From positions 124,001 to 188,000 of the forward strand of contig JACJWK010000001.1 in the NCBI GenBank assembly GCA_020637195.1: 64,000 nucleotides of DNA, written 5' to 3'. The notes under the pieces were generated by a model. It ran no database searches, was not told the origin of the DNA, and was given only the letters and a program-made list of their open reading frames with translations. The position numbers were made by a program, and so were the translations under genes. This stretch comes from Microthrixaceae bacterium. Its GTDB lineage: Bacteria > Actinomycetota > Acidimicrobiia > Acidimicrobiales > DATDAH01. Below, piece by piece: positions 48,642 to 57,020 of the stretch (position 1 is the first letter of the stretch; the number at the start of each line of letters is the position of its first letter).

Positions 48642-50372
48642 GTGGTGCGGGTGCTGCCCGACGTCCCCGCCATCGACCGGGAGTTCGACTATGCCGTCCC
48701 CGACCGGCTCGTGCCCCCCGGGGGGTCGGTGCTGGTCGGCGACGTCGTGCGCGTCGACCTGCACGGTCGTCGGGTGGGGGGCTGGGTCACCGCGGTCGGG
48801 GTCGAGCCGCCGGCCGGTGTGACGGTCCGCCCCGTGGCCAAGGTGTCGGGCCGGGGCCCGTCCGCGGAGCTGCTCGACCTCGCAGGTTGGGCGGCGTGGC
48901 GGTGGGCCGGGCGGCGGGTGCCGTTCGTCCGCACCGCGTCGCCCGAGCGCGTGGTGGCCCGTCTCCCGCGGGCCGCGGCGGGGTCCGGCCAGGGGGCGCC
49001 GGTGCCGGTGGTCGTCGACGACGTCGCCCGTGACGCGTTCGCACGGCCGCGGGCGGTCGTGCGCCTGCCCCCGGCGGCCGACCCCTTCCCCTACGTCCTG
49101 GCGGCCGCCGCGCTCGGCAACGCCCTGATCCTCACGCCCGCGCTGGGGGCGGCCCGGGCCCTCGGCGTCCGCCTGCGGCGGGCCGGCGTGGGCGTCGCGC
49201 TGCTGCCCCGGGACTGGGCCGTCGCGGCCGGCGGCGCCACCGTCGTGGGGGCGCGGGCGGCGGCGTGGGCGCCGATGGAGGGCCTGGCCGCGGTGCTGGT
49301 GCTCGACGAGCACGACGAGGGCTACCAGGAGGAGCGGACGCCGACCTGGCACGCCCGCGAGGTGGTCGTCGAGCGGGCCCGGCGGGCGGGGGTGCCGTGC
49401 GTCCTGGTCTCGCCCTGCCCCACGCTGGAGGCCCAGGCGTGGGGTCCGCTGCTGGCGCCGTCGCGCCAGGCCGAGCGTGCGGGCTGGCCGGTGGTGGACG
49501 TGGTCGACCGGCGCCAGGAGGATCCGGGCCGCGCCGGGCTGTACTCGCCGCTGCTGGTCGAGCGCCTGCGGGGCGCGGGACGCGTGGTGTGCGTGCTCAA
49601 CCGGGCCGGACGGTCCCGCCTGCTGGCCTGTGCCCGCTGCGGCGAGCTGGCCCGGTGCGAGGCCTGCGGAGCGTCGGTGGGCCAGGAGGAGCCGGGCACG
49701 TTGCGGTGCCGGAGCTGTGCGACCGAGCGCCCGGCCCTCTGCCTCGCGTGCCACGCCACGGTGCTGAAGAACCTGCGGGCCGGCATCAGCCGGGCCCGCG
49801 AGGAGCTCGAGGCCCTGGCGGGGGAGCCGGTCGTCGAGGTGAGCGCCTCCACCGCGGGCACCGACCTCCCAGCGGCGCGGGTCTACGTCGGCACCGAGGC
49901 GGTGCTGCACCAGGTGCCCGACGCCGCGGTCGTGGCGTTCCTGGACCTGGACCAGGAGCTGCTGGCGCCCCGGTACCGCGCGGCCGAGCAGGCGCTGGCG
50001 CTGATCGCCCGGGCGGCCCGGCTGCTCGGGGGCCGGGCGGGCGGCGGCCGGCTCGTCCTGCAGACCCGCCTGCCCCAGCACGAGGTGGTGGCCGCCGCTC
50101 TGCACGCCGACCCGGGTCGCGTGGCGGCCGCCGACCGGGAGCGGCGGCGGGCGCTCGGCAACCCGCCCTTCTCGGCGACCGCCACCGTCTCGGGCGCCGC
50201 GGCCGAGGCCTACGTCGCCGCCCTGGGCACGCCGCCCGGGGTCGACGTGCTCGGCCCGCGCGACGGCGCCTGGCTGCTGCGCGCCACCGATCACCGGACC
50301 CTCTGCGACGCCCTCGCGGCGACGACGCGCCCACCGGGCCGCCTCCGCGTCGCCGTCGACCCCCTCCGCTGA
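48642..50372 (+). CDS. priA: Primosomal protein N' (PriA), actinobacterial form lacking helicase motifs
   Basis: Replication-restart protein, 576 residues from GTG. The DNA-binding 3'BD is present (VLPDVPAIDREFDYAVPDRL, VRVDLHGRRVGGWV), and the zinc-binding Cys clusters are CARCGELARCEACG and CRSCATERPALCLACH. Walker A is absent (the aligned segment reads ALGNALILTPALGAA) and the DEEH box reads DEHDEGY, so ATP hydrolysis is unlikely; this is known for actinobacterial PriA. An in-frame extension runs up to a CTG overlapping the metK stop, so the protein may start 53 codons earlier. Confidence 0.88.
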   Translation: MVRVLPDVPAIDREFDYAVPDRLVPPGGSVLVGDVVRVDLHGRRVGGWVTAVGVEPPAGVTVRPVAKVSGRGPSAELLDLAGWAAWRWAGRRVPFVRTASPERVVARLPRAAAGSGQGAPVPVVVDDVARDAFARPRAVVRLPPAADPFPYVLAAAALGNALILTPALGAARALGVRLRRAGVGVALLPRDWAVAAGGATVVGARAAAWAPMEGLAAVLVLDEHDEGYQEERTPTWHAREVVVERARRAGVPCVLVSPCPTLEAQAWGPLLAPSRQAERAGWPVVDVVDRRQEDPGRAGLYSPLLVERLRGAGRVVCVLNRAGRSRLLACARCGELARCEACGASVGQEEPGTLRCRSCATERPALCLACHATVLKNLRAGISRAREELEALAGEPVVEVSASTAGTDLPAARVYVGTEAVLHQVPDAAVVAFLDLDQELLAPRYRAAEQALALIARAARLLGGRAGGGRLVLQTRLPQHEVVAAALHADPGRVAAADRERRRALGNPPFSATATVSGAAAEAYVAALGTPPGVDVLGPRDGAWLLRATDHRTLCDALAATTRPPGRLRVAVDPLR

Positions 50373-50410
50373 CGCGCGCCGGCCCGCCCGCGCCCCGGTC
50401 GCCACCCCAC

Positions 50411-50471
50411 CCCTCGTTCTGTGCACAAAATTCGCGCGCTCACCGCGCGGTTTCTGTACACAGAACGGGGG
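50411..50471. repeat. Large imperfect inverted repeat between priA and rsmD
   Basis: Two 28-base arms (50411-50438 and 50444-50471) around a five-base loop; 23 Watson-Crick and two G-U pairs, three mismatches. Each arm holds a near-copy of the 14-base palindrome TTCTGTGCACAGAA, once as TTCTGTGCACAAAA and once as TTCTGTACACAGAA. It is AT-richer than its surroundings and fills a 139-base gap. It lacks a T-run, so it is not a standard terminator. A paired operator, a REP-like element or a small mobile-element remnant are all possible. Confidence 0.75.
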
Positions 50472-50511
50472 GCGGTTCGACCGGGGGCGGCGGGTCCGGC
50501 AGCATGCGGGG

Positions 50512-51150
50512 ATGCGCGTCGTCGGTGGTCGGGCCCGGGGCACCAAGCTGCTGGGGCCCCCGTCCGAGGGCACCCGGCCGATCAGCGACCGGGCCAAGGA
50601 GGCGATGTTCAACATCCTCGGGCCCGGGATCCGCGACGGACGGGTGCTCGACCTCTTCGCCGGCACCGGCGCGGTGGGCATCGAGGCGCTGAGCCGCGGC
50701 GCCGCCGAGGCGGTGCTGGTCGAGCGCGACCGTGAGGTCGTCGCCGTCATCCGGGCCAACCTGGCCAAGACGCGCCTCGCCGACCGGGCCACGGTCGTGC
50801 CGACGGACGTGTTCGCCTGGCTCGAGCGCCACGCTCGTGACGGCGCGTCCCCAGAGGGGCCCCGGGCCGACGGGCCGGCGACGCCCCCCGGAGCCCACCG
50901 CGGAGGGGACGGCGGAGCCACGAGGCGGTTCGACGTGGTGTTCTCGGGCCCGCCGCAGTGGCAGGGGCTGTGGAGTCGCTCACTGGCAGCCCTCGACGAG
51001 CGTGCCGGCGCGCTGCTCGCCGAGGACGCGGTCGTGATCGTGCAACTCGACCCGCGGGAGGAGGCCGACGAGCCTCCCGTGACCCGGCTGCGACTCGACG
51101 ACCGGCGCCGCTACGGCAACGTGGCCCTTCGCTTCTACTCGGTAGCCTGA
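50512..51150 (+). CDS. rsmD: 16S rRNA (guanine(966)-N2)-methyltransferase RsmD
   Basis: Methylates G966 of 16S rRNA in the small subunit, 212 residues. MRVVGGRARGTKL, TRPISDRAKEAMFNIL and the SAM motif VLDLFAGTGAVGIEALSRGA, LVERDREVV are clear. The catalytic (D/N)PP(Y/F) motif is unusual, reading VVFSGPPQWQGLW, and the loop before it has an extra Gly/Pro/Arg-rich stretch of about 25 residues. Activity is therefore uncertain. It is followed by def. Confidence 0.88.
   Translation: MRVVGGRARGTKLLGPPSEGTRPISDRAKEAMFNILGPGIRDGRVLDLFAGTGAVGIEALSRGAAEAVLVERDREVVAVIRANLAKTRLADRATVVPTDVFAWLERHARDGASPEGPRADGPATPPGAHRGGDGGATRRFDVVFSGPPQWQGLWSRSLAALDERAGALLAEDAVVIVQLDPREEADEPPVTRLRLDDRRRYGNVALRFYSVA
51143..51148 (+). 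promoter_or_regulatory. -10-like element for def
   Basis: TAGCCT overlapping the last codons of rsmD, 9 bases before the def ATG; no Shine-Dalgarno sequence in between. Confidence 0.35.
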
Positions 51151-51157
51151 GCACACC

Positions 51158-51700
51158 ATGCCTCCGTACGCGATCCGCATCATCGGTGACCCGGTCCTGA
51201 ACGAGCGCGCCGCCGAGGTCGAGGACATCAACGGCGCGCTGGTGCGGCTGGCCGACGACATGTTGACCACGATGTACGAGGCCCCCGGCCTCGGCCTCGC
51301 CGCCCCCCAGGTGGGGGTCCAGAAGCGCCTGTTCGTGTACGACGCCGGCGACGGCCCCGCGGTGCTGGTCAACCCGGTCATCTCCGAGAGCCGCGGCGAG
51401 TGGGCCTACGAGGAGGGCTGCCTCTCGGTGCCGGGCCTGTCGTGGGAGATCATCCGCCCCAAGGAGATCCACCTCACCGGCTACGACCTCGACGGCAACG
51501 AGGTGTCCTTCGAGGCCGACGAGCTGTTGGCCCGGCTGTTCCAGCACGAGCTCGACCACCTCGACGGCGTGCTGCTGCTCGAGCACCTCGACGACGACCA
51601 GCGCAAGGCGGCCAAGAAGGCCCTCCGCGAGCAGACGATGGCCCGTGAGGCGGCGGCGCCACCGGCATCGGCCGCCTCCGGCGGGCTCCGCCTGCCCTGA
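51158..51700 (+). CDS. def: Peptide deformylase
   Basis: Iron/zinc enzyme removing the N-formyl group from new proteins, 180 residues. The three family motifs are intact: PGLGLAAPQVGV, EGCLSVPG with the metal Cys, and QHELDHLDGVLL with the two His and catalytic Glu. It lies just before fmt, which adds the formyl group; the def-fmt pair is conserved. Confidence 0.96.
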   Translation: MPPYAIRIIGDPVLNERAAEVEDINGALVRLADDMLTTMYEAPGLGLAAPQVGVQKRLFVYDAGDGPAVLVNPVISESRGEWAYEEGCLSVPGLSWEIIRPKEIHLTGYDLDGNEVSFEADELLARLFQHELDHLDGVLLLEHLDDDQRKAAKKALREQTMAREAAAPPASAASGGLRLP

Positions 51701-51724
51701 GCCGCCCGTCGGCCCGGCCCCCGG

Positions 51725-52642
51725 ATGACCCCTCCACCGATCCCTCCGGATCCGCGGCGCCTCGTCTACCTGGGCACACCCGCGCTGGCGGTCGCGCCCT
51801 TGCAGGCGCTCGTCGACGACGGGCGTGAGGTGGTCCTGGTCGTCACCCGTCCGGACAAGCGCCGGGGTCGCGGCGCCGACCTCCAGCCCAGCCCGGTGAA
51901 GGCCGCCGCCCAGGAGCTGGGCATCCCGGTGAGCCACGACGTCGACGACGTGCTGTCCGTCGACGCCGACCTCGGGGTGGTGGTCGCGTTCGGGGAGATC
52001 CTGCGGGACCACGTGCTCGACGCAATGCCGCTGGTCAACCTGCACTTCTCGCTGCTGCCCCGCTGGCGGGGCGCGGCGCCGGTCGAGCGGGCCATCCTGG
52101 CGGGCGACGAGCACACCGGCGTCTGCCTCATGGAGGTCGTTCCCGAGCTCGACGCCGGCGGCGTGTACGCCCGCACCGAGTGCTGGATCCACCCGGACGT
52201 CACCCTGGCCGAGCTGCGTGACGAGTTGGTCGACCTCGGCTCGTCGTTGCTGCTCGACGCGCTCGCCGACGGCTTCGGCCCGCCGGTGCCGCAGGACGGC
52301 GAGGCCACCTACGCCAGGAAGATCCGCCCCGAGGAGCGCGAGATCGACTGGTCGCGCCCCACCGCCGAGATCCACCGTCAGGTGCGCGTGGGTGGAGCCT
52401 GGACGACGTTCCGCGGCAAGCGCCTCAAGGTGCACCGCACGCGCCTGGTCGAGGCGCCACCGGCGCCCGGTATGGCCGTGGGCGACGTCGAGCATGCCGG
52501 CGGCGAGGTGCTCGTCGGGGCCGGCGACGGCCCGATCGCCCTGGTCGAGGTGCAGCCCGAGGGCAAGGGCCGCCTGGACGCGGCTGCGTGGTTCAACGGG
52601 GCCCACTGGGCCGAGGGCGACCGACTGGGAGGGGCCGGATGA
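51725..52642 (+). CDS. fmt: Methionyl-tRNA formyltransferase
   Basis: Formylates initiator Met-tRNA with 10-formyl-THF, 305 residues. LVYLGTPALAVAPLQAL, VVTRPDKRRGRGADLQPSPV, and the catalytic NLHFSLLPRWRGAAPVERAI with Asn and His; the C-terminal tRNA-binding OB domain starts near residue 205. In many actinobacteria fmt is followed by rsmB; here a molybdopterin-type gene follows through an ATGA overlap. Confidence 0.95.
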   Translation: MTPPPIPPDPRRLVYLGTPALAVAPLQALVDDGREVVLVVTRPDKRRGRGADLQPSPVKAAAQELGIPVSHDVDDVLSVDADLGVVVAFGEILRDHVLDAMPLVNLHFSLLPRWRGAAPVERAILAGDEHTGVCLMEVVPELDAGGVYARTECWIHPDVTLAELRDELVDLGSSLLLDALADGFGPPVPQDGEATYARKIRPEEREIDWSRPTAEIHRQVRVGGAWTTFRGKRLKVHRTRLVEAPPAPGMAVGDVEHAGGEVLVGAGDGPIALVEVQPEGKGRLDAAAWFNGAHWAEGDRLGGAG

Positions 52643-53121
52643 GCGACGGCGGGCTGGCCCTGCGGGCCAAGGTGCTGACGGTGTCCGACGGGGTCGTCGC
52701 CGGGACGCGGGAGGACAGGTCGGGCGAGGCACTCGCCACCCACCTCGCCGCCCACGGGTGGGAGGTCGTCGAGCGCCGGGTCACCGAGGACGGCACCGAG
52801 GCGGTGGCGGCGTCGCTGCGCGAGCTCACCTCGGGGTTCACCGGCCTGGTCGTGACGACGGGCGGCACCGGGTTCGGGCCCCGCGACCTCACCCCCGAAG
52901 GCACCCTCGAGGTGCTCGACCGCGAGGCCCCCGGCCTGGCCGAAGCCATGCGTCTGGTCAGCCCCCTCGGCCGCCTCTCGCGGGCCGTCGCCGGCACGGT
53001 GGGGGAGAGCCTCGTGCTCAACACCCCCGGCTCGACCAAGGGCTGCATCGAGACCCTCGACGCCGTCCTCGACGTCATCCCCCACGCCCTCCGCCTCCTC
53101 GCCGGCTCGCGCGAGCACTGA
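52639..53121 (+). CDS. MogA/MoaB family molybdenum cofactor biosynthesis protein
   Basis: Molybdopterin adenylyltransferase-like protein, 160 residues. Motifs: KVLTVSDGVVAGTREDRSGE, LVVTTGGTGFGPRDLTPEGT with the GGTG pterin-binding loop, and GESLVLNTPGSTKGCIETL. MogA and MoaB cannot be told apart by these motifs. No other molybdenum-cofactor gene is in the window, so the link to fmt is only transcriptional as far as can be seen. Confidence 0.88.
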   Translation: MSDGGLALRAKVLTVSDGVVAGTREDRSGEALATHLAAHGWEVVERRVTEDGTEAVAASLRELTSGFTGLVVTTGGTGFGPRDLTPEGTLEVLDREAPGLAEAMRLVSPLGRLSRAVAGTVGESLVLNTPGSTKGCIETLDAVLDVIPHALRLLAGSREH

Positions 53122-53152
53122 CCCGCGGCCGCGGGTCGCCGTAGGCTGGCAG

Positions 53153-53182
53153 TTGACCGATTCGAGCCTTCAAAATTAGAAT
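53153..53182 (+). promoter_or_regulatory. Promoter of the riboflavin operon
   Basis: TTGACC (53153-53158), an 18-base spacer and TAGAAT (53177-53182): the best sigma-70-type promoter in the window. It places the transcription start about 20 bases before the FMN riboswitch. Confidence 0.7.
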
Positions 53183-53191
53183 CGGTTCTAA
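53176..53191. promoter_or_regulatory. Inverted repeat overlapping the rib promoter -10 element
   Basis: TTAGAA, four bases, TTCTAA: a perfect six-base dyad in an AT-rich island, directly covering the -10 hexamer. It is placed as a repressor operator would be. The half-sites resemble those bound by Fur-superfamily regulators such as Irr or PerR, but the four-base spacing differs, so the protein is unknown. Confidence 0.45.
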
Positions 53192-53209
53192 ATTCGACAA
53201 CTGAGCGAC

Positions 53210-53332
53210 CCCTCGCGGGGTTTTGGGTGAAAGTCCCGACCGGCAGTACAGCCTGCGAACCCTGGCCCTCGGGCCCGGGCCGATCCGGGGAAGTTCCGGA
53301 GCCGACGGTCACAGTCCGGATGGGAGCGAGGG
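53210..53332 (+). promoter_or_regulatory. FMN riboswitch (RFN element)
   Basis: Controls riboflavin synthesis by binding FMN. Conserved RFN blocks are all present in order: GGGTGAAAGTCCCGACCGGC, then AGCCTGCGA, a variable arm (GGCCCTCGGGCCCGGGCC region), GAAGTTCCGGAGCCGACGGT and ACAGTCCGGATGGGAG. The P1 stem pairs CCCTCGC (53210-53216) with GCGAGGG (53326-53332). Downstream, two short hairpins (CGCCAG/CTGGCG at 53341-53357, then GCGCA/TGCGC) come before the ribosome binding site GGAGGAG, with no T-run, so control is probably at translation. Confidence 0.95.
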
Positions 53333-53394
53333 TGCCACCACGCCAGGCCCTCTGGCGCGCGCACCCTTGCCTGCGCACGCTGGAGGAGCGACGG

Positions 53395-55113
53395 GTGGAC
53401 ACGGCGGCCCACGGGCCCGAGGACGAGGCGGTGATGGCACGGGCGGTGGCCCTGGCCGCGTCCGTGCGCGCCACCACCTCGCCCAACCCGTGGGTGGGAT
53501 GCGTCCTCACCGCCGCCGACGGCACCACGTTCGCGGGCGCCACCCAGCCCCCCGGCGGGCCCCACGCCGAGCGCGTGGCCCTGGCCTCGGCGGGCGAGGC
53601 CGCCCGCGGCGCCACCGTCCACTGCACCCTCGAGCCCTGCGCCCACCACGGTCGCACGGGGCCGTGTGCCGACGCGCTCGTCGAGGCGGGCGTGGCCAAG
53701 GTGGTGTTCGCGCTGGAGGACCCCGATCCCCACGTCGCCGGACGGGGCGCGGCCCGCCTCCGCGACGCCGGCGTCGAGGTGGTCGAGGGGGTCGGCCGCG
53801 AGGTCGTGGCCGAGCAGCTCGCGCCGTACGTCAAGCACCGCACCACCGGGCGGCCGTGGGTCGTGCTGAAGCTGGCCGCCACCGTCGACGGGGGCACCGC
53901 CGCCCCCGACGGCACGAGCCAGTGGATCACCGGCCCCGAGGCCCGGGCCGACGCCCACGCGCTCCGCGCCGAGAGCGATGCGGTCATCGTCGGGGCGGGC
54001 ACGGTGCGGGCGGACGACCCGTCGCTGACCGTCCGCGACGCCGAGGGCGCCGACCCGCTGCGGGTCGTGCTGGGCCGGGCCCCCGAGGACGCCAAGGTGC
54101 ACCCCGCCCTCGAGCTCGACGCCCCCCTGACCGACGTGCTCGACGAGCTGGGTCGCCGTGACGTGCTGCAGGCCATGGTCGAGGGCGGGGCGTCCGTCGC
54201 CGGTGCCTTCCACCGCGAGGGCCTGGTCGACCGGTACGTGCTCTACCTGGCGCCGGCGCTCTTCGGCGGTGACGACGCCCGCGGCCTGTTCGCCGGCCCC
54301 GGCGCCGCCACGATCGACGAGGTGTGGCGGGGGGAGCTGCGCTCGGTCCGACGCCTCGGCACCGACCTCCGCCTCGAGCTCGCCCCCGCCCCCTCCGTTC
54401 TGGCTCCCGATCTCGGTGCCGGGGCACCGAAATCGGGAGCCGGAAGCAAAGCGCCACCCCAGGAGACCGTGATGTTCACCGGGATCGTCGAGGAGCTCGG
54501 CGCCGTCGAGTCGATCGAGCCCACGCCCGACGGGGTGCGGATCCGCATCGCCGCCCGCACCGTCCTCGAAGGCGCCGGCCTCGGAGACTCGACGGCCGTG
54601 AACGGGTGTTGCCTCACCGTCGTCGCCCTCGACCCGGCCGACCCGCCGGCCTGGTGGGAGGCGGACGTGAGCGAGGAGACCCTGAGGCGCACGAGCACCG
54701 GCGGCCTGGCCCCGGGTGACCCGGTGAACCTCGAGCGCCCCGTCCGCCTGATGGACCGCCTCGGCGGCCACCTGGTGCAGGGCCACGTCGACGCCGTCGG
54801 CGAGGTGGTCGCACCCGTGCCCGACCTGCGGGTGCGGATGCCGGCCCACCTGCTGCGCTACGTCATCGAGAAGGGCTCGATCACCGTCGACGGGGTGAGC
54901 CTCACCGTCGTCGAGCCCCGCGACGACGGCTTCACCGTCGCCGTCATCCCCCACACGGCCGAGGTCACCACGCTGGGCGCCCGTCGTCCCGGCGACCCCG
55001 TCAACCTCGAGGTCGACGTGCTGGCCAAGTACACCGAGCGCCTGCTGGCGCACGACGCCGCCGACCCCCGATCCACCGACCCCCGCTCCACCGACCCCCG
55101 TCTGGAGGCCTGA
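53395..55113 (+). CDS. ribD: RibD (deaminase/reductase), open in frame into riboflavin synthase RibE
   Basis: Two riboflavin steps: deaminates and reduces the pyrimidine intermediate. Deaminase domain (about 1-145): TSPNPWVGCVL, PPGGPHAERVAL with the zinc HAE, and CTLEPCAHHGRTGPC. Reductase domain (about 150-330): WVVLKLAATVDGGTAA, GTSQWITG, VGAGTVRADDPSLTVR, VEGGASVAGAF. RibD homology ends near residue 331, but there is no stop: the frame passes through a hairpin element and continues into ribE, 572 residues in all. A strong GGAGGAG six bases upstream fixes the GTG start. The product may be a fusion, or the sequence may lack a stop. Confidence 0.88.
   Translation: MDTAAHGPEDEAVMARAVALAASVRATTSPNPWVGCVLTAADGTTFAGATQPPGGPHAERVALASAGEAARGATVHCTLEPCAHHGRTGPCADALVEAGVAKVVFALEDPDPHVAGRGAARLRDAGVEVVEGVGREVVAEQLAPYVKHRTTGRPWVVLKLAATVDGGTAAPDGTSQWITGPEARADAHALRAESDAVIVGAGTVRADDPSLTVRDAEGADPLRVVLGRAPEDAKVHPALELDAPLTDVLDELGRRDVLQAMVEGGASVAGAFHREGLVDRYVLYLAPALFGGDDARGLFAGPGAATIDEVWRGELRSVRRLGTDLRLELAPAPSVLAPDLGAGAPKSGAGSKAPPQETVMFTGIVEELGAVESIEPTPDGVRIRIAARTVLEGAGLGDSTAVNGCCLTVVALDPADPPAWWEADVSEETLRRTSTGGLAPGDPVNLERPVRLMDRLGGHLVQGHVDAVGEVVAPVPDLRVRMPAHLLRYVIEKGSITVDGVSLTVVEPRDDGFTVAVIPHTAEVTTLGARRPGDPVNLEVDVLAKYTERLLAHDAADPRSTDPRSTDPRLEA
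54398..54445. repeat. Palindromic element at the ribD-ribE junction
   Basis: Two 23-base arms (54398-54420 and 54423-54445) around a two-base loop, 21 Watson-Crick pairs, one G-U and one mismatch; the core is GGCTCCCGAT and ATCGGGAGCC. It lies just after the end of RibD homology and before the ribE ribosome binding site, in frame with both. A hairpin this perfect inside a coding frame suggests an inserted REP-like element. Confidence 0.75.
54472..55113 (+). CDS. ribE: Riboflavin synthase alpha chain
   Basis: Dismutates two lumazines to riboflavin, 213 residues from ATG. Two lumazine-binding repeats: MFTGIVEELGAVESI, STAVNGCCLTVVAL, then GHLVQGHVDAVGEV, DGVSLTVVEPRDDGFTVAV and IPHTAEVTTLG. 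AGGAG six bases upstream of the ATG suggests translation can begin here even though the upstream ribD frame reads in. The C-terminus has a short repeated Asp-Pro-Arg-Ser-Thr stretch. Stop overlaps ribBA by one base. Confidence 0.92.
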   Translation: MFTGIVEELGAVESIEPTPDGVRIRIAARTVLEGAGLGDSTAVNGCCLTVVALDPADPPAWWEADVSEETLRRTSTGGLAPGDPVNLERPVRLMDRLGGHLVQGHVDAVGEVVAPVPDLRVRMPAHLLRYVIEKGSITVDGVSLTVVEPRDDGFTVAVIPHTAEVTTLGARRPGDPVNLEVDVLAKYTERLLAHDAADPRSTDPRSTDPRLEA

Positions 55114-56331
55114 TGGCCGAGCACACCAACCCGTTCGACAGCGTCGAGGAGGCGGTGGACGCCATCGCCCGCGGCGAGATCGTCGTCGTGGTCGACGACG
55201 AGGACCGTGAGAACGAGGGCGACCTCATCATGGCCGCCGAGCACGCGACGGCCGAGAAGATCGCCTTCTTCGTGCGTCACACCTCGGGCCTGATCTGCGT
55301 GCCCATGACGGGCGACCGCCTCGACGAGCTCGACATCCCGCTGATGGTGAGCCACAACACCGAGGCCCAGCGCACCGCGTTCACCTACAGCGTCGACTTC
55401 CGCCACGGGACGAGCACGGGGATCTCCGCGGCCGACCGGGCCACGACCATCCAGGCCCTCATCGACCCCGCGACCCGGCCGGCCGACCTCGCCCGCCCGG
55501 GGCACATCTTCCCCCTGCGCTACGCCGAGGGCGGCGTGCTCAAGCGGGCGGGGCACACCGAGGCGGCCGTGGACCTGGCTCGCATGGCCGGCCTGTACCC
55601 CGCCGGGGTGCTGTGCGAGATCGTCAACGAGGACGGCACGATGGCCCGCGTGCCGGACCTGCTCGAGTTCCGCGAGGAGCACGGGCTCAAGATGATCTCG
55701 ATCGCCGAGCTCATCCGCCACCGCCGCCAGAACGAGAAGCTGGTCAAGCGCATCGCCGAGGCCCGCATCCCCACCGAGTGGGGGGACTTCACCTGCTACG
55801 GCTACGAGTCGGTCCTCGACGGCGAGCAGCACGTGGCCATGGTCCGAGGAGCGGTCCAGGGCGAGGACAACGTCCTCGTCCGCGTGCACAGCGAGTGCCT
55901 CACCGGGGACATCTTCGGCTCGCTGCGCTGCGACTGCGGGGTGCAGCTCGACGCGGCCATGGCCCGCATCGCCGAGGAGGAGCTCGGCGTGCTCGTGTAC
56001 CTGCGGGGCCACGAGGGGCGGGGCATCGGGATCGGCCACAAGCTGCGGGCCTACACGCTCCAGGAGGCGGGCCACGACACCGTGGACGCCAACGTGGAGC
56101 TCGGGCTGCCCGTCGACAACCGGGAGTACGGCATCGGCAGCCAGATCCTCGTCGACCTGGGCATCACCACCATGCGGCTGATGACCAACAACCCCGCCAA
56201 GTACGGTGGCCTCGAGGGCTTCGGGCTCGAGGTCGTCGAGCGGGTGCCGTTGGAGTCCGTGCCGAACCCCGAGAACATCAACTACCTGCGCACCAAGCGG
56301 GAGCGCATGGGTCATCTGCTGGAGGGTCTCG

Positions 56332-56345
<14 letters not shown>
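55113..56345 (+). CDS. ribBA: Bifunctional DHBP synthase/GTP cyclohydrolase II
   Basis: Starts both branches of riboflavin synthesis, 410 residues. RibB half: VVVVDDEDRENEGDLIMAAE, HTSGLICVPM, RHGTSTGISAADRATTI, RPGHIFPLRYAEGGVLKRAG, HTEAAVDLARMAG. RibA half (from about 210): VRVHSECLTGDIFGSLRCDC with the zinc Cys, YLRGHEGRGIGIGHKL, DNREYGIGSQILVDLGI. Both active sites are intact. ribH starts within its last codons. Confidence 0.96.
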
Positions 56346-56802
<457 letters not shown>

Positions 56803-56807
56803 TCGCC

Positions 56808-57020
56808 GTGCTGGGCGCGGCCACCGGCGTGGTGGCCCGCTTCGACGACCCCCGCGGGCTGGGCACCGTGCGCACCGAGGACGGCCGCGAGTTCCCCTTC
56901 CACTGCACGGCGATCGCCGACGGCACCCGCACGATCGACGAGGGCGCGCCCGTCGCGTTCGTGGTGGTGGCGGGACGTCTCGGTCGGTGGGAGGCGACGG
57001 ATCTCCGGCCCCGTGGATGA
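56808..57020 (+). CDS. Cold-shock-domain-like small protein
   Basis: 70 residues starting five bases after ribH. TGVVARFDDPRGLGTVRTED followed by FPFHCTAIADGTRTIDEGAP and VAFVV fits a five-strand cold-shock OB-fold, but the usual aromatic RNP motifs are weak (GLGTVRTEDG rather than KGFGFI). A nucleic-acid-binding role is likely, unproven. The stop overlaps the following acetyltransferase by eight bases, so it belongs to the end of the rib transcript. Confidence 0.75.
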   Translation: MLGAATGVVARFDDPRGLGTVRTEDGREFPFHCTAIADGTRTIDEGAPVAFVVVAGRLGRWEATDLRPRG

